Source of the DNA: Defluviitaleaceae bacterium
GTDB lineage: Bacteria; Bacillota; Clostridia; Lachnospirales; WQUN01
NCBI GenBank assembly: GCA_009780315.1
Contig: WRAH01000001.1
Location: forward strand, 124,001 to 188,000
Reading direction: 5' to 3'
DNA: 64,000 bases
Below the pieces are notes generated by a model. It saw only the letters and a list, made by a program, of their open reading frames with translations. It did not search any database and was not told the origin of the DNA. This document shows positions 44,748 to 52,810 of this stretch, in pieces. A program made the translations under genes and the position numbers. Within the stretch, counting starts at the first letter, position 1, and each line of letters begins with the position of its first letter.

Positions 44748-45782
44748 ATGCTATTTGAATCTTTTGAACTCAAAGGCAAGACTATTAAAAACCGTCTGGT
44801 CTATCCCCCTGTCGTCATTTTTGACAAAGACGTAAAAGACGGCAAAATCAATGCAGAGGTTGTAGCACATTACAACCGTATAGCCGCCGCAGGATGCGGT
44901 ATCATGATTGTAGAAGCCACCGCCATTGAAGCCACAGGGCGTTTACATGAAACCCAGCTTGGCATATGGGATGATACTTTTGTTGAAGGTCTGTCTGCCC
45001 TGCCCAAAGCTGCCCATGCAGAAAATGCTGTTGCGCTCATTCAAATCATGCACGCAGGCATTCAAGCACCGCCAACGGTAAGCAGTGAAAACGTATCATC
45101 ATCCGACTGTAAACGTGGTGACAAAGCAGCCCGTGCCATGACTACCGAAGAAATAGAACATGTAAAACAGCAGTTCTTAGACGCAGGAAAACGTGCGAAA
45201 AAGGCGGGTTTTGATGGTGTAGAACTTCACGCCTGTCACGGGTACTTACTCAATCAATTTTTATCCCCTCAAATCAACACCCGCGATGATATTTACGGCA
45301 AAGAAAAATCAAAAATCGTCATAGACATCATAAAAGAAATGCGTCATGTCATGGGCGAAGATTTTATTATTGCAATAAGAATGCCTGGCAACGACCCTGA
45401 CTTGGCGGGAAGTATCACTTATGCAAAAGCATTTGAAGCCGCAGGGGTAGACCTTTTCCATATCAGTGCAGGTATTCCCAACGGACAGCCTGCTGACATG
45501 AAATATGAAGAAAATAATATGTACAACTGGATTGTAGCCTCTGCAATGGAAATAAAAAAACAAGTCACCAAGCCTGTCATCGCCGTCAACGGCATTAGAA
45601 ACCCTAAGCAAGCAACTGCCATTTTACAAGACGTAGACTTTATCGCCCTTGCCCGTGGGTATCTTTGTGACTTAAACTGGCTGGAAAAAGCAAAAACTGA
45701 CCAGCCTGTAAAAGAATGTATTGGTTGCAAAGGCTGTACAAGAGGCCGCCGCGGCAGTATTAACGACTGTGTTTTAAACTAA
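44748..45782 (+). CDS. NADH:flavin oxidoreductase (Old Yellow Enzyme family), short form
   Basis: The 344-residue protein is an FMN-binding TIM barrel of the OYE family: FELKGKTIKNRLVYPPV, IQIMHAGIQ, the active-site VELHACHGYLLNQFLSP, and LARGYLCDLNW near the end. I started it at 44748 with GGGAG upstream; the longer frame from 44592 adds an unrelated leader that overlaps the promoter. The last 25 residues contain CIGCKGC and a final Cys (C-x2-C-x2-C-x10-C) and then stop. In 2,4-dienoyl-CoA reductases a similar cluster binds [4Fe-4S] and links the barrel to an FAD/NAD half. That second half is absent here. The protein therefore looks like a barrel with its Fe-S site but no reductase partner domain. 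Confidence 0.9.
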   Translation: MLFESFELKGKTIKNRLVYPPVVIFDKDVKDGKINAEVVAHYNRIAAAGCGIMIVEATAIEATGRLHETQLGIWDDTFVEGLSALPKAAHAENAVALIQIMHAGIQAPPTVSSENVSSSDCKRGDKAARAMTTEEIEHVKQQFLDAGKRAKKAGFDGVELHACHGYLLNQFLSPQINTRDDIYGKEKSKIVIDIIKEMRHVMGEDFIIAIRMPGNDPDLAGSITYAKAFEAAGVDLFHISAGIPNGQPADMKYEENNMYNWIVASAMEIKKQVTKPVIAVNGIRNPKQATAILQDVDFIALARGYLCDLNWLEKAKTDQPVKECIGCKGCTRGRRGSINDCVLN

Positions 45783-45800
45783 GAAAAAACTAAACTAGAA

Positions 45801-45910
45801 AACGTGCCATCGGCACGTTTGTCTTACCGACCCAACGCTGAGAAATTGCGAATGCAATTTCCTAGCATACAAAAAACCGCGCAAGGGTGTGATAAACTGC
45901 GCGGTTTTTT
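45801..45910. terminator. hairpins between the flavin oxidoreductase and the 55-residue gene
   Basis: Three stems follow the stop: AACGTGCC/GGCACGTT (45801-45819), AAATTGC/GCAATTT (45843-45860), and AAAAAACCGCGC with GCGCGGTTTTTT (45871-45910). The last is a strong terminator on both strands. Confidence 0.85.
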
Positions 45911-45934
45911 ATTGGTGCTATTGTTAAGCGAAAT

Positions 45935-46102
45935 TTACCAACCTCTGCGATAATAGTCATAAGGCCAGCTGCGATTTCTGAAATGGCGGCGCATACGCCA
46001 ATAAAGCGGATAGCTGTATGGGTCATAAATGGCGCGGGCTTCCTCTATATTCTCTTCTCTTCTTTCAAAAGGCATTCCGTATAGATGGCATCCGTCATAC
46101 AT
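45935..46102 (-). CDS. small Tyr/Arg-rich protein
   Basis: The 55-residue product begins at the ATG at 46102 with AAAGGAGG 7 bases upstream, an excellent ribosome binding site. A longer frame to 46183 has none. The protein is rich in Tyr, Arg and Trp (YDPYSYPLYWRMRRHFRNRS, ending YYRRGW) and has no membrane helix. Such composition recalls small spore-coat or DNA-binding proteins of spore formers, but I cannot assign it. It ends at the shared terminator at 45871-45910. Confidence 0.6.
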   Translation of the reverse strand: MYDGCHLYGMPFERREENIEEARAIYDPYSYPLYWRMRRHFRNRSWPYDYYRRGW

Positions 46103-46185
46103 TGTGTGTCCTCCTTTGCTGTTCGTGTGGTACATTAACATACTATGCAGGAGGTGGACAAAGGGTGTAACCATTGAAGACAAAT

Positions 46186-46240
46186 AAAATACCCCCTGAT
46201 ATCACATTTGAAAAGTGATATCAGGGGGTATTTTGATTTT
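46186..46240. terminator. long perfect hairpin, terminator-like on both strands
   Basis: ATACCCCCTGATATCAC and GTGATATCAGGGGGTAT (46189-46205 and 46215-46231) are perfect complements around a 9-base loop, followed by TTTTGATTTTTT on the plus strand and TTTTATTTG on the minus strand. No gene on the plus strand needs a terminator here, so it may end an unrecognised transcript. Confidence 0.6.
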
Positions 46241-46330
46241 TTACGACAAAGCAAAATTTTGGTTGCATTTTCTTGACGAATCAAGTAGAATGTACTTGTT
46301 TCCATTTTCAATGGAAATGGCACGTAGCGA

Positions 46331-46583
46331 CTATGTGGTTTCAAAGCCCACATAGCGAACGCAAGGATGAGAGCAATCATCTTACGCCCACGGATTTTCA
46401 CCGCCACTACAGGCACAGTTTATCATTTTTTCCCTCACATTTCAATGGGAGGCGAGATTTTGAGCCTTGTATGTTGGCAGATGGTGTATGTTGTTTTTTT
46501 GACATTTAAAATTTCTAAGGAGCGTAAGGTGGATGGCAGAGTTTTTTAAGGATTTTCTTTGCCAGTCCTTGCGTTCTTTTTTA
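46331..46583 (+). ncRNA. candidate structured RNA with alternative pairings and terminator
   Basis: This stretch has no supported gene but many complements. CTATGTGG/CCACATAG forms a hairpin at 46331-46355. GAACGCAAGGA (46357-46367) is an exact complement of TCCTTGCGTTC (46566-46576), 200 bases later and directly before TTTTTTATTTT. The same 3' strand can instead pair locally with AGCGTAAGG (46521-46529), extended by TGGCA/TGCCA. CATCTTACGC (46378-46387) can pair with GCGTAAGGTG (46522-46531) with one G-U. Mutually exclusive pairings before a T-run are the hallmark of an attenuator or long regulatory RNA. No promoter is obvious upstream. I recognise no known family. Confidence 0.35.
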
Positions 46584-46594
46584 TTTTCATTACA

Positions 46595-46687
46595 CCAGCC
46601 CTTTTTATCTGGGCTGGAGAGGACAATTGCACACAACTATTTTCTAAGAAATCTGTCTTAGTTAACGGGGGTGTGCTTTTTTGTCCT
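46595..46687 (+). ncRNA. second structured non-coding segment before asp23
   Basis: CCAGCCC/GGGCTGG (46595-46617) forms one hairpin. It is followed by a nested stem of three blocks: AGGACAA/TTGTCCT (46620-46626 and 46681-46687), GCACAC/GTGTGC (46629-46634 and 46671-46676) and CTAAGA/TCTTAG (46644-46661). GTGTGC is followed by TTTTTTG, so the inner part could be a terminator. It ends 20 bases before the -35 box of the asp23 promoter. Family unknown. Confidence 0.35.
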
Positions 46688-46706
46688 ATGATTTTCTCAT
46701 TAGGTA

Positions 46707-46734
46707 TTGTCATAGAAGCTTGCTGGTGTATAAT
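46707..46734 (+). promoter_or_regulatory. promoter of the asp23-fakA operon
   Basis: TTGTCA (46707-46712), 16 bases, TATAAT (46729-46734), 35 bases before the asp23 ATG. Confidence 0.7.
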
Positions 46735-46769
46735 ATAGGGCAGATGACGGCATTTTAGGGAGGTTAATA

Positions 46770-47126
46770 ATGCAATCTAAGATAAAAAATGAACTGGGTA
46801 CGATTAGCATGTCAAATGAGGTCATTGCGCGTATAGCAGGTCTTTCGGCTATGGAGTGTTATGGTGTTGTTGGCATGGCGGCAAAAAGCCTGCGTGACGG
46901 GCTTGTTCACTTGCTTAAAATTGAAAGCCTGTCAAAAGGTGTTCATGTTGAAACATTGGAAACTGACGAGTTAATCATAGACCTAAGGATTATTGTAGAC
47001 TACGGCACAAACTTAGCCGCCATAGCAGACACGCTTCAAGAGAACGTGCGCTATGCCGTGGAGCAAGCGGTTGGAATGACTGTACGCGAAGTGAATATAT
47101 ATATTGAAGCAGTACGGACGGAATAG
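46770..47126 (+). CDS. Asp23/Gls24 family envelope-associated protein
   Basis: This 118-residue protein is a YloU-like Asp23 family member: GTISMSNEVIARIAGLSAMECYGVVGMAAKS at the start, then LRIIVDYGTNLAAIADTLQENVRYAVEQAVG and a closing VREVNIYIEAV. The family is small, abundant and linked to envelope stress and lipid homeostasis. It is nearly always encoded directly before the fatty acid kinase gene, as here. The ribosome binding site is AGGGAGG. In related Clostridia rpmB is usually just upstream on the other strand; I do not see it here. Confidence 0.92.
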   Translation: MQSKIKNELGTISMSNEVIARIAGLSAMECYGVVGMAAKSLRDGLVHLLKIESLSKGVHVETLETDELIIDLRIIVDYGTNLAAIADTLQENVRYAVEQAVGMTVREVNIYIEAVRTE

Positions 47127-47139
47127 GGAGGCGCGCAAG

Positions 47140-48786
47140 TTGGGACTAATAAGCATAGACGGAAATCTTCTGGTAAAACTGATAATAGGCGGCGCAAACG
47201 AGGTCACAAAAAACACAGCCGCACTCAATGCACTCAATGTCTTTCCCGTGCCTGATGGTGATACAGGAACAAACATGGCGCATACAGTACAAGCCGCGGC
47301 AAAAGAAACGGTGAAGCAAAGCTCACCCAAAGTTTCTGATGTGTCAAAAGCCGCAAGCAATGGTGCGCTTCGCGGCGCACGAGGCAACTCGGGTGTTATT
47401 TTATCGCAATTATTCAGAGGTTTTGCCAAGGGGCTGGAAGGCAAAACCACTGCCACATCCACTGACCTTGCAGAGGCTTTGGCAAAATCATCTGAAATGG
47501 CATACAAGGCAGTTATGAAGCCTAAAGAAGGCACTATGTTAACCATTGGACGTGCCGCCGCCGAAGCCGCATTTGAAGTGGCTTTTGACGAAGAAGACAT
47601 TGGTGAATGCCTTAAATTTGTCATTGAACGGGCTGACCAAATGCTGGCTAAAACACCAGACATGTTGCCTGTGTTGAAACAGGCAGGGGTAGTGGATTCT
47701 GGCGGCATGGGCATTGTGATGTTTCTCAAAGGCGCGATGAAAGCCTTAGAGATACAGGGTGACATAGAACTGCTTGAACAAGCCCCAGATTCTGTTGAAG
47801 GTACACATCTTGGCACAATCAATGTGGACGATATCAAATTTGCATATTGCACAGAATTTTTGGTGGAACTCACCCCAGCAGACAAACGTAAACCTGGAAT
47901 CACTCAAAATGCAGAAGAAGCCCTCCGCGAGTATCTGCCAACCATTGGTGATTCTGTTGTGGTTATTGAAGATGAAGGGCTGGTTAAAGTCCATGTCCAT
48001 ACAAACCACCCTGGTAAAGCTTTAGAACAATCCCTTAAATTTGGGCAACTTCTGAATATTAAAATTGATAATATGAAACAGCAACACACAGAAAATTTTG
48101 ATTTTTCAAAAAGCACTGAACCGCCTAAAGCCCTTGGTGTGGTTGTCGTCGTTGCAGGTAAGGGCATGGCAGAACTCTTTAAAGGGCTAGGCGCAGATGT
48201 TGTCATTGAAGGGGGACAAAGTATGAACCCCAGCGCAGATGATATTTCTCAAGCCATTGAGCGGGTGAATGCAGACCATGTAATCGTCTTGCCAAACAAT
48301 AAAAATATTATTCTGACTGCCGAACAAGCAGGCAAATTTGTTCAAGGCAAAAGTGTCCATGTTGTGCCTACACTATCTATCCCCCAAGGCGTGGCTTGTG
48401 TTGTCGCCAATTCTGACACCATCAGCCTAGAAGAGAATCTTGCAGGGATGAAAGAAGCCATGGAAGCTGTGCATTCTGGGCAAATTACACATGCCGTACG
48501 GGATACAGTGCTTGACGGACACGAAATAAAACAAGGGGATTTTCTATGTATTTATGACGGTGATATTGCACTGGTGGAAAAAGATATGCAAAGTGCCGCA
48601 ACCGCGCTCATTGACCACATGCTGGCTAAAGGGGGCGACTTGGTGAGCATTTATCACGGAGAAGGCGCAACGGCGGAATCTGCCGAAACATTGGCAGAAT
48701 ACATCAGCGAAAAATATCCAATGGCAGAGGTAGAGATTTACGATGGCGGGCAACCCCTTTACAGTTATGTTTTGTCCGTGGAATAA
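47140..48786 (+). CDS. fakA: fatty acid kinase catalytic subunit FakA (DAK2 domain)
   Basis: The 548-residue protein phosphorylates fatty acids held by a FakB (DegV) partner, feeding exogenous fatty acids into phospholipid synthesis. The N-terminal DhaL-like ATPase has ALNVFPVPDGDTGTNM and GARGNSGVILSQLFRGFAKG. The middle domain and the C-terminal domain (VVVVAGKGMAELFKGLGADVVIEGGQSMNP, VLPNNKNI) follow as in YloV. I placed the start at the TTG at 47140, which has GGGAGG 8 bases upstream; an in-frame start at 47104 would overlap asp23. No FakB gene is present in the window. Confidence 0.94.
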   Translation: MGLISIDGNLLVKLIIGGANEVTKNTAALNALNVFPVPDGDTGTNMAHTVQAAAKETVKQSSPKVSDVSKAASNGALRGARGNSGVILSQLFRGFAKGLEGKTTATSTDLAEALAKSSEMAYKAVMKPKEGTMLTIGRAAAEAAFEVAFDEEDIGECLKFVIERADQMLAKTPDMLPVLKQAGVVDSGGMGIVMFLKGAMKALEIQGDIELLEQAPDSVEGTHLGTINVDDIKFAYCTEFLVELTPADKRKPGITQNAEEALREYLPTIGDSVVVIEDEGLVKVHVHTNHPGKALEQSLKFGQLLNIKIDNMKQQHTENFDFSKSTEPPKALGVVVVVAGKGMAELFKGLGADVVIEGGQSMNPSADDISQAIERVNADHVIVLPNNKNIILTAEQAGKFVQGKSVHVVPTLSIPQGVACVVANSDTISLEENLAGMKEAMEAVHSGQITHAVRDTVLDGHEIKQGDFLCIYDGDIALVEKDMQSAATALIDHMLAKGGDLVSIYHGEGATAESAETLAEYISEKYPMAEVEIYDGGQPLYSYVLSVE

Positions 48787-49948
48787 AATTGTAACCTTTG
48801 TTACAGTTTTCACCCTTTTTGTTGTTTTGGCAACATCCGTTATCCATGCAGCGCCCATAAAAATACCCCGCAATGATACCAGTGTCACACTGCCTCCTGA
48901 TAATTTTCAAGAATTTATTACTTCATTTAAGTTTTTGGAGTGGGGCGTTACTGTTTTAGAATCCCATGATGGTGTACTTTGGGCAACACGTCTTGACCGT
49001 GAAAATGACCATGACCCCCATGCACAGCGATGGAGAACAGGTTATTTATTAAAATCCTTTGACCATGGTGAAAGCTGGGCTTTTGTACACTACTTCCCCA
49101 AACCTGTCAATGCCATTTATATGGACGATTTCGGCAATTTATTTGTGACAACAAGTGTAGACCGCGGTTCGCCAATACACACAGGGCAACTGCACAAGTC
49201 TACTGATGGAGGTAAGACTTTTCGCGTGGTGCTGGACGTGCTTTCGGGTGTACCCCTTCGGTGGAACATTGCATCCCAAAACGGAACCATGTTTATATCC
49301 GAATATGGCTACAAAGGTCATGGTGACAATGCCCGCAGAATCTATCGTTCCTTAGACTTTGGCGACACTTGGGAGCTTATTTTTGAGCCTGAGCCAATGC
49401 ATAATTTTCATATGCACATTACACTGATGATGGAAGACGGAACAGTGTATCAATCCATTGGTGACGGACATCATGCACAAATCATGCGTTCCTTAGACAA
49501 TGGATATACTTGGGATACTGTCGTTGCAGGGTTACAACCCACAAGTGCAGTAGTGTTTGACACCCACATTTTGTGGGGGTTAGATGGCGGGCCATGGTAT
49601 GGCATAGCACGATATGATAGGGCAACAGGGGAAACCACACGGGCTTTAACAACACCTTCCCCCTTTGGCAGTTCCAGTTATGACATGGCATTTGTACATG
49701 ATATTGTTTATGCTATGTTTTTATCCTATGAAGGGTATGACCATCCTGCGTCCATCTTTTTCAGCGAGGATGAAGGGGACACTTGGCAGTTGCTTGGGTA
49801 TATTACAGGTGCGCCAGGGTTTGGCATTGGTCTTATCCATTTAGTTGTTGATGATAAGTTTGGATATATAGATATTGGTACGCCAATATACCGTAATGGT
49901 GAAGTGGAATTTTTCCGAGGCACATTACGGTTTGAACTGTTAAGGTGA
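48743..49948 (+). CDS. secreted Asp-box beta-propeller protein (sialidase/Vps10-like fold)
   Basis: The 401-residue protein has a membrane/signal segment (IVTFVTVFTLFVVLATSVI) and then at least five Asp-box turns S-x-D-x-G-x-x-W/F: SFDHGESW, STDGGKTF, SLDFGDTW, SLDNGYTW and SEDEGDTW. Asp boxes mark the blade turns of six- or eight-bladed propellers found in sialidases, Vps10 domains and photosystem assembly factors. The sialidase FRIP motif and catalytic Arg triad are not obvious, so I do not call it an enzyme. The start overlaps the fakA end by 44 bases; a second ATG at 48767 is possible. It is inserted between the usually neighbouring fakA and recG genes. Confidence 0.8.
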   Translation: MAGNPFTVMFCPWNKIVTFVTVFTLFVVLATSVIHAAPIKIPRNDTSVTLPPDNFQEFITSFKFLEWGVTVLESHDGVLWATRLDRENDHDPHAQRWRTGYLLKSFDHGESWAFVHYFPKPVNAIYMDDFGNLFVTTSVDRGSPIHTGQLHKSTDGGKTFRVVLDVLSGVPLRWNIASQNGTMFISEYGYKGHGDNARRIYRSLDFGDTWELIFEPEPMHNFHMHITLMMEDGTVYQSIGDGHHAQIMRSLDNGYTWDTVVAGLQPTSAVVFDTHILWGLDGGPWYGIARYDRATGETTRALTTPSPFGSSSYDMAFVHDIVYAMFLSYEGYDHPASIFFSEDEGDTWQLLGYITGAPGFGIGLIHLVVDDKFGYIDIGTPIYRNGEVEFFRGTLRFELLR

Positions 49949-49952
49949 AATA

Positions 49953-52040
49953 ATGCATATCACTAAATTATCTGGTGTTGGTACTAAACGTGCCGATGCT
50001 TTAGCGGCTGCGGGTATAACTACCGTGGCCGATTTATTAAATTACTTTCCCCGTGATTATGATGATAGAAGTCATGTAAAAACCATTGCTGAGTTAACCC
50101 CCGACGCAGTCAACACTTTGCGTGGAATCGTAGCCCGTGAACCTGAAAATGCCGACTTACGCAGAAAAGGCGGCAGTGGTTTTTTTACCATCACAAAAGT
50201 CATCATAAAAGACCATACAGGAACCCTTGAATTAACATGGTTTAATCAGCCTTATTTAAAAAAGTACTTTAAAAAAGGCAGTGAATATATATTCACGGGC
50301 AAAGTAAAACTGCTCACCTTTGGCGGCGGCAGTGCAGAAACCCGTATGCAAATCCAATCCCCTGATTATGAGCAGGCAGGAGATGTAGAGCTTTCCGGCG
50401 GGCGAATTGTTCCGCTGTATACCCCACCTAAACAGTACACTCAAAAAACTTTTCGCGCACTCATTCATCAAGCACTAGAAATCAGCAATGAAAACCCAGA
50501 GGCTTTTTTTGAGTTTCTTCCTGCAAAAATCCGCAAAAAACTTGACCTTTGCGGACGCAAAGAAGCGGTCAAAAACATTCACTTCCCCGTCAGTGATGAC
50601 TGGTTTATGGCGGCACGGCGGCGGTTGGTTTTTGAAGAGCTTTTTTTTATGCAACTCACTCTTTCAAGTATGAAAGGGGTCATTGCCGCCCAGCCAGGGT
50701 TTCCTTTCTTCAACACAGACTACACACCCTTTTTAAAAGAACTTCCCTTCACGCTAACCCATGGGCAATCCAATGTGCTTCATGATATTGCTGATGATAT
50801 ACGCAGCGGCAGCCGCATGAATCGCCTTATCCAAGGGGATGTAGGCTCTGGAAAAACAGTTGTGGCAATGGCAGCTGCTTATATTGCCATGACCAATGGT
50901 TATCAAGCTGCCATAATGGCACCTACAGATGTACTTGCAAATCAACATTATATTGCCTGTACACAGTTTTTCCAGCCCCTGGGTTTTGAAACTGTACTGC
51001 TTACAGGGGCATTAGGGGCGAAAGCCCGCCGTGAAGCATTGGCAAAAATACATGATGGACGTGCATCCATGATTGTTGGCACACATGCACTGATTCAGCC
51101 CTCGGTCATTTATCATCATTTAGGTTTGTGCATTACAGACGAACAACATCGTTTCGGCGTAAATCAGCGGTTAACCCTAACCCAAAAAGGCGGCAATTCA
51201 AAAACGCCACACACATTAGTGATGACTGCAACCCCTATCCCACGCACATTAGGGCTGATTCTATACGGTGATTTAGATATTTCAATTATTGACGAGCTTC
51301 CCCCTGGGCGGCAGGAAATCAAAACCTATTGTGTAGATTCCTCCTATCGTCCACGTCTTCATGAGTTTATTCGCAAAGAAACCACACAAGCCCGCCAAGT
51401 GTATATTATTTGCCCTGCCATTGAAGAAAACCTAGAAAGCACGTCTAAATCTGAACTTCAAAACGTACTGAACTATACACAGGAACTATCCACTGGACTT
51501 CCTGAAATAAAAATAGCCTATCTTCATGGCAAAATGAAATCAGCCGAAAAAGAATCCATTATGTCTGCATTTAAAGGGGGGGAAACCCAAGTTTTAGTTT
51601 CAACCACTGTCATAGAGGTAGGTGTCCATGTAGAAAACGCAACCCTTATGATTATTGAAAATGCTGAACGCTTTGGGCTGTCCCAGCTTCATCAATTGCG
51701 TGGGCGTGTAGGACGTGGGGCTGCTCAATCTTATTGTGTGATGATAACTGACTCAAAAAACACACAAACAAAATCCCGAATGAAAGCCATGACCCAAACC
51801 ACCGATGGCTTTAAGCTTGCTGAACTTGACCTAGAGCAACGGGGTGCAGGAGACTTTTTTGGCACACGTCAGCATGGTTTGCCAAGCTTCACAATCGCTA
51901 ACCTGTACCGCGATATGGACATTTTAAAAGAAGCACAAGACGCTGTGCAAAAACTTAGTGGCATAACCCAAGAAGAAAAAGCCGCCATCAAGCAACGTAT
52001 AAAGGAAGTCACTTATAGTGCAGAACTTGCGTGTATGTAG
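49953..52040 (+). CDS. recG: ATP-dependent DNA helicase RecG
   Basis: The 695-residue helicase regresses stalled replication forks and resolves branched DNA. The N-terminal wedge (YFPRDYDDRS, GTLELTWFNQPYL) binds the fork. The motor has Walker A QGDVGSGKTVVAMAA, the DEQHRFG box, MTATPIPRTL and the motif VI QLRGRVGRGAAQSYC. The C-terminal TRG hairpin region is GAGDFFGTRQHGLP. The ATG lies 4 bases after the propeller gene stop. The length is normal. Confidence 0.97.
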   Translation: MHITKLSGVGTKRADALAAAGITTVADLLNYFPRDYDDRSHVKTIAELTPDAVNTLRGIVAREPENADLRRKGGSGFFTITKVIIKDHTGTLELTWFNQPYLKKYFKKGSEYIFTGKVKLLTFGGGSAETRMQIQSPDYEQAGDVELSGGRIVPLYTPPKQYTQKTFRALIHQALEISNENPEAFFEFLPAKIRKKLDLCGRKEAVKNIHFPVSDDWFMAARRRLVFEELFFMQLTLSSMKGVIAAQPGFPFFNTDYTPFLKELPFTLTHGQSNVLHDIADDIRSGSRMNRLIQGDVGSGKTVVAMAAAYIAMTNGYQAAIMAPTDVLANQHYIACTQFFQPLGFETVLLTGALGAKARREALAKIHDGRASMIVGTHALIQPSVIYHHLGLCITDEQHRFGVNQRLTLTQKGGNSKTPHTLVMTATPIPRTLGLILYGDLDISIIDELPPGRQEIKTYCVDSSYRPRLHEFIRKETTQARQVYIICPAIEENLESTSKSELQNVLNYTQELSTGLPEIKIAYLHGKMKSAEKESIMSAFKGGETQVLVSTTVIEVGVHVENATLMIIENAERFGLSQLHQLRGRVGRGAAQSYCVMITDSKNTQTKSRMKAMTQTTDGFKLAELDLEQRGAGDFFGTRQHGLPSFTIANLYRDMDILKEAQDAVQKLSGITQEEKAAIKQRIKEVTYSAELACM

Positions 52041-52072
52041 TATACTATGCTCATGAAAGGGAGGTAGAAAAC

Positions 52073-52747
52073 ATGCAGTATAGAATCGAAGGGGGAAGTT
52101 TCCCCGTAGTCATTTGTGAACTTGAAAAAGGCGAAACAGTGGTGACACAACGGGGCGGCATGTCTTGGCGTACAGCAGGGATTAAGATGGACACAAACAC
52201 CACAGGTGGTGTACTTAAAGGGTTAAAGCGTACATTGGCAGGAAACTCTATGTTCCTCAACCACTACACCGCCATGATAGAAGACCAAGAAATTGCATTT
52301 GGGTTGTCCTTTCCGGGGGAAATCATGGTGTATGACGTGTCTGGCGGAAAAGACTTGATTGCACAAAAAAATGCGTTTATCGCCTGTACCAGCGGTGTGG
52401 ATATTGACATTCACTTTAATAAACGTCTGGGCGCAGGGTTGTTTGCAGGGGAAGGTTTTATCCTTGAGCGTTTCAGCGGCAATGGTTTAGTTTTTATTGA
52501 AATTGACGGAGCATCCAAAGAGTATAACTTAGCCGCTGGCGAAAAACTTGTCATAGACCAAGGAAACCTAGCGGCAATGGAACCCACCGTTTCCTTTGAC
52601 ATTGAAATGGTAAAAGGATTGAAAAATATAGCCTTTGGCGGCGAAGGTTTATTGCTGGGCAACTTAATTGGCCCAGGTAAGGTATGGTTGCAAACTTTAC
52701 CTATTTCAGGCATGACAAGAATGATAGGCACTGGCACAGGAAAATAA
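52073..52747 (+). CDS. AIM24 family protein (TIGR00266 type)
   Basis: The 224-residue protein is made almost entirely of beta strands, with repeats typical of this family: FPVVICELEKGETVVTQRGGMSWR, NAFIACTSGVDIDI, GEGFILERFSGNGLVFIEIDG, and a Gly-rich C-terminus (ISGMTRMIGTGTGK). Bacterial AIM24-like proteins are conserved but of unknown function; one homologue affects mitochondrial architecture in yeast. There is no signal peptide. I used the ATG at 52073 with GGGAGG 8 bases upstream rather than the longer frame from 52031 that overlaps recG. It ends at a terminator shared with the hemerythrin gene. Confidence 0.9.
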   Translation: MQYRIEGGSFPVVICELEKGETVVTQRGGMSWRTAGIKMDTNTTGGVLKGLKRTLAGNSMFLNHYTAMIEDQEIAFGLSFPGEIMVYDVSGGKDLIAQKNAFIACTSGVDIDIHFNKRLGAGLFAGEGFILERFSGNGLVFIEIDGASKEYNLAAGEKLVIDQGNLAAMEPTVSFDIEMVKGLKNIAFGGEGLLLGNLIGPGKVWLQTLPISGMTRMIGTGTGK

Positions 52748-52757
52748 AACACTCAAT

Positions 52758-52807
52758 AAAAAACGCGCCTAAACTAAGCGGTAATCGCTCACTAGACGCG
52801 TTTTTTT
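52758..52807. terminator. bidirectional terminator between AIM24 and bacteriohemerythrin genes
   Basis: AAAAAACGCG and CGCGTTTTTTT pair as the outer stem, with an inner AGCG/CGCT hairpin, placed between convergent stops. Confidence 0.8.
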
Positions 52808-52810
52808 AAT

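Noticed and set aside
46135-46416. Minus-strand 93-codon frame with a hydrophobic stretch (MIALILAFAMWALK)
   Set aside because: It lacks a ribosome binding site and reads straight through the perfect 46189-46231 terminator hairpin; kept only as a caution about a transcript on that strand.
46273-46549. Plus-strand frames of 78 and 60 codons
   Set aside because: Composition is unlike protein, no ribosome binding site is present, and they span the inverted-repeat region.
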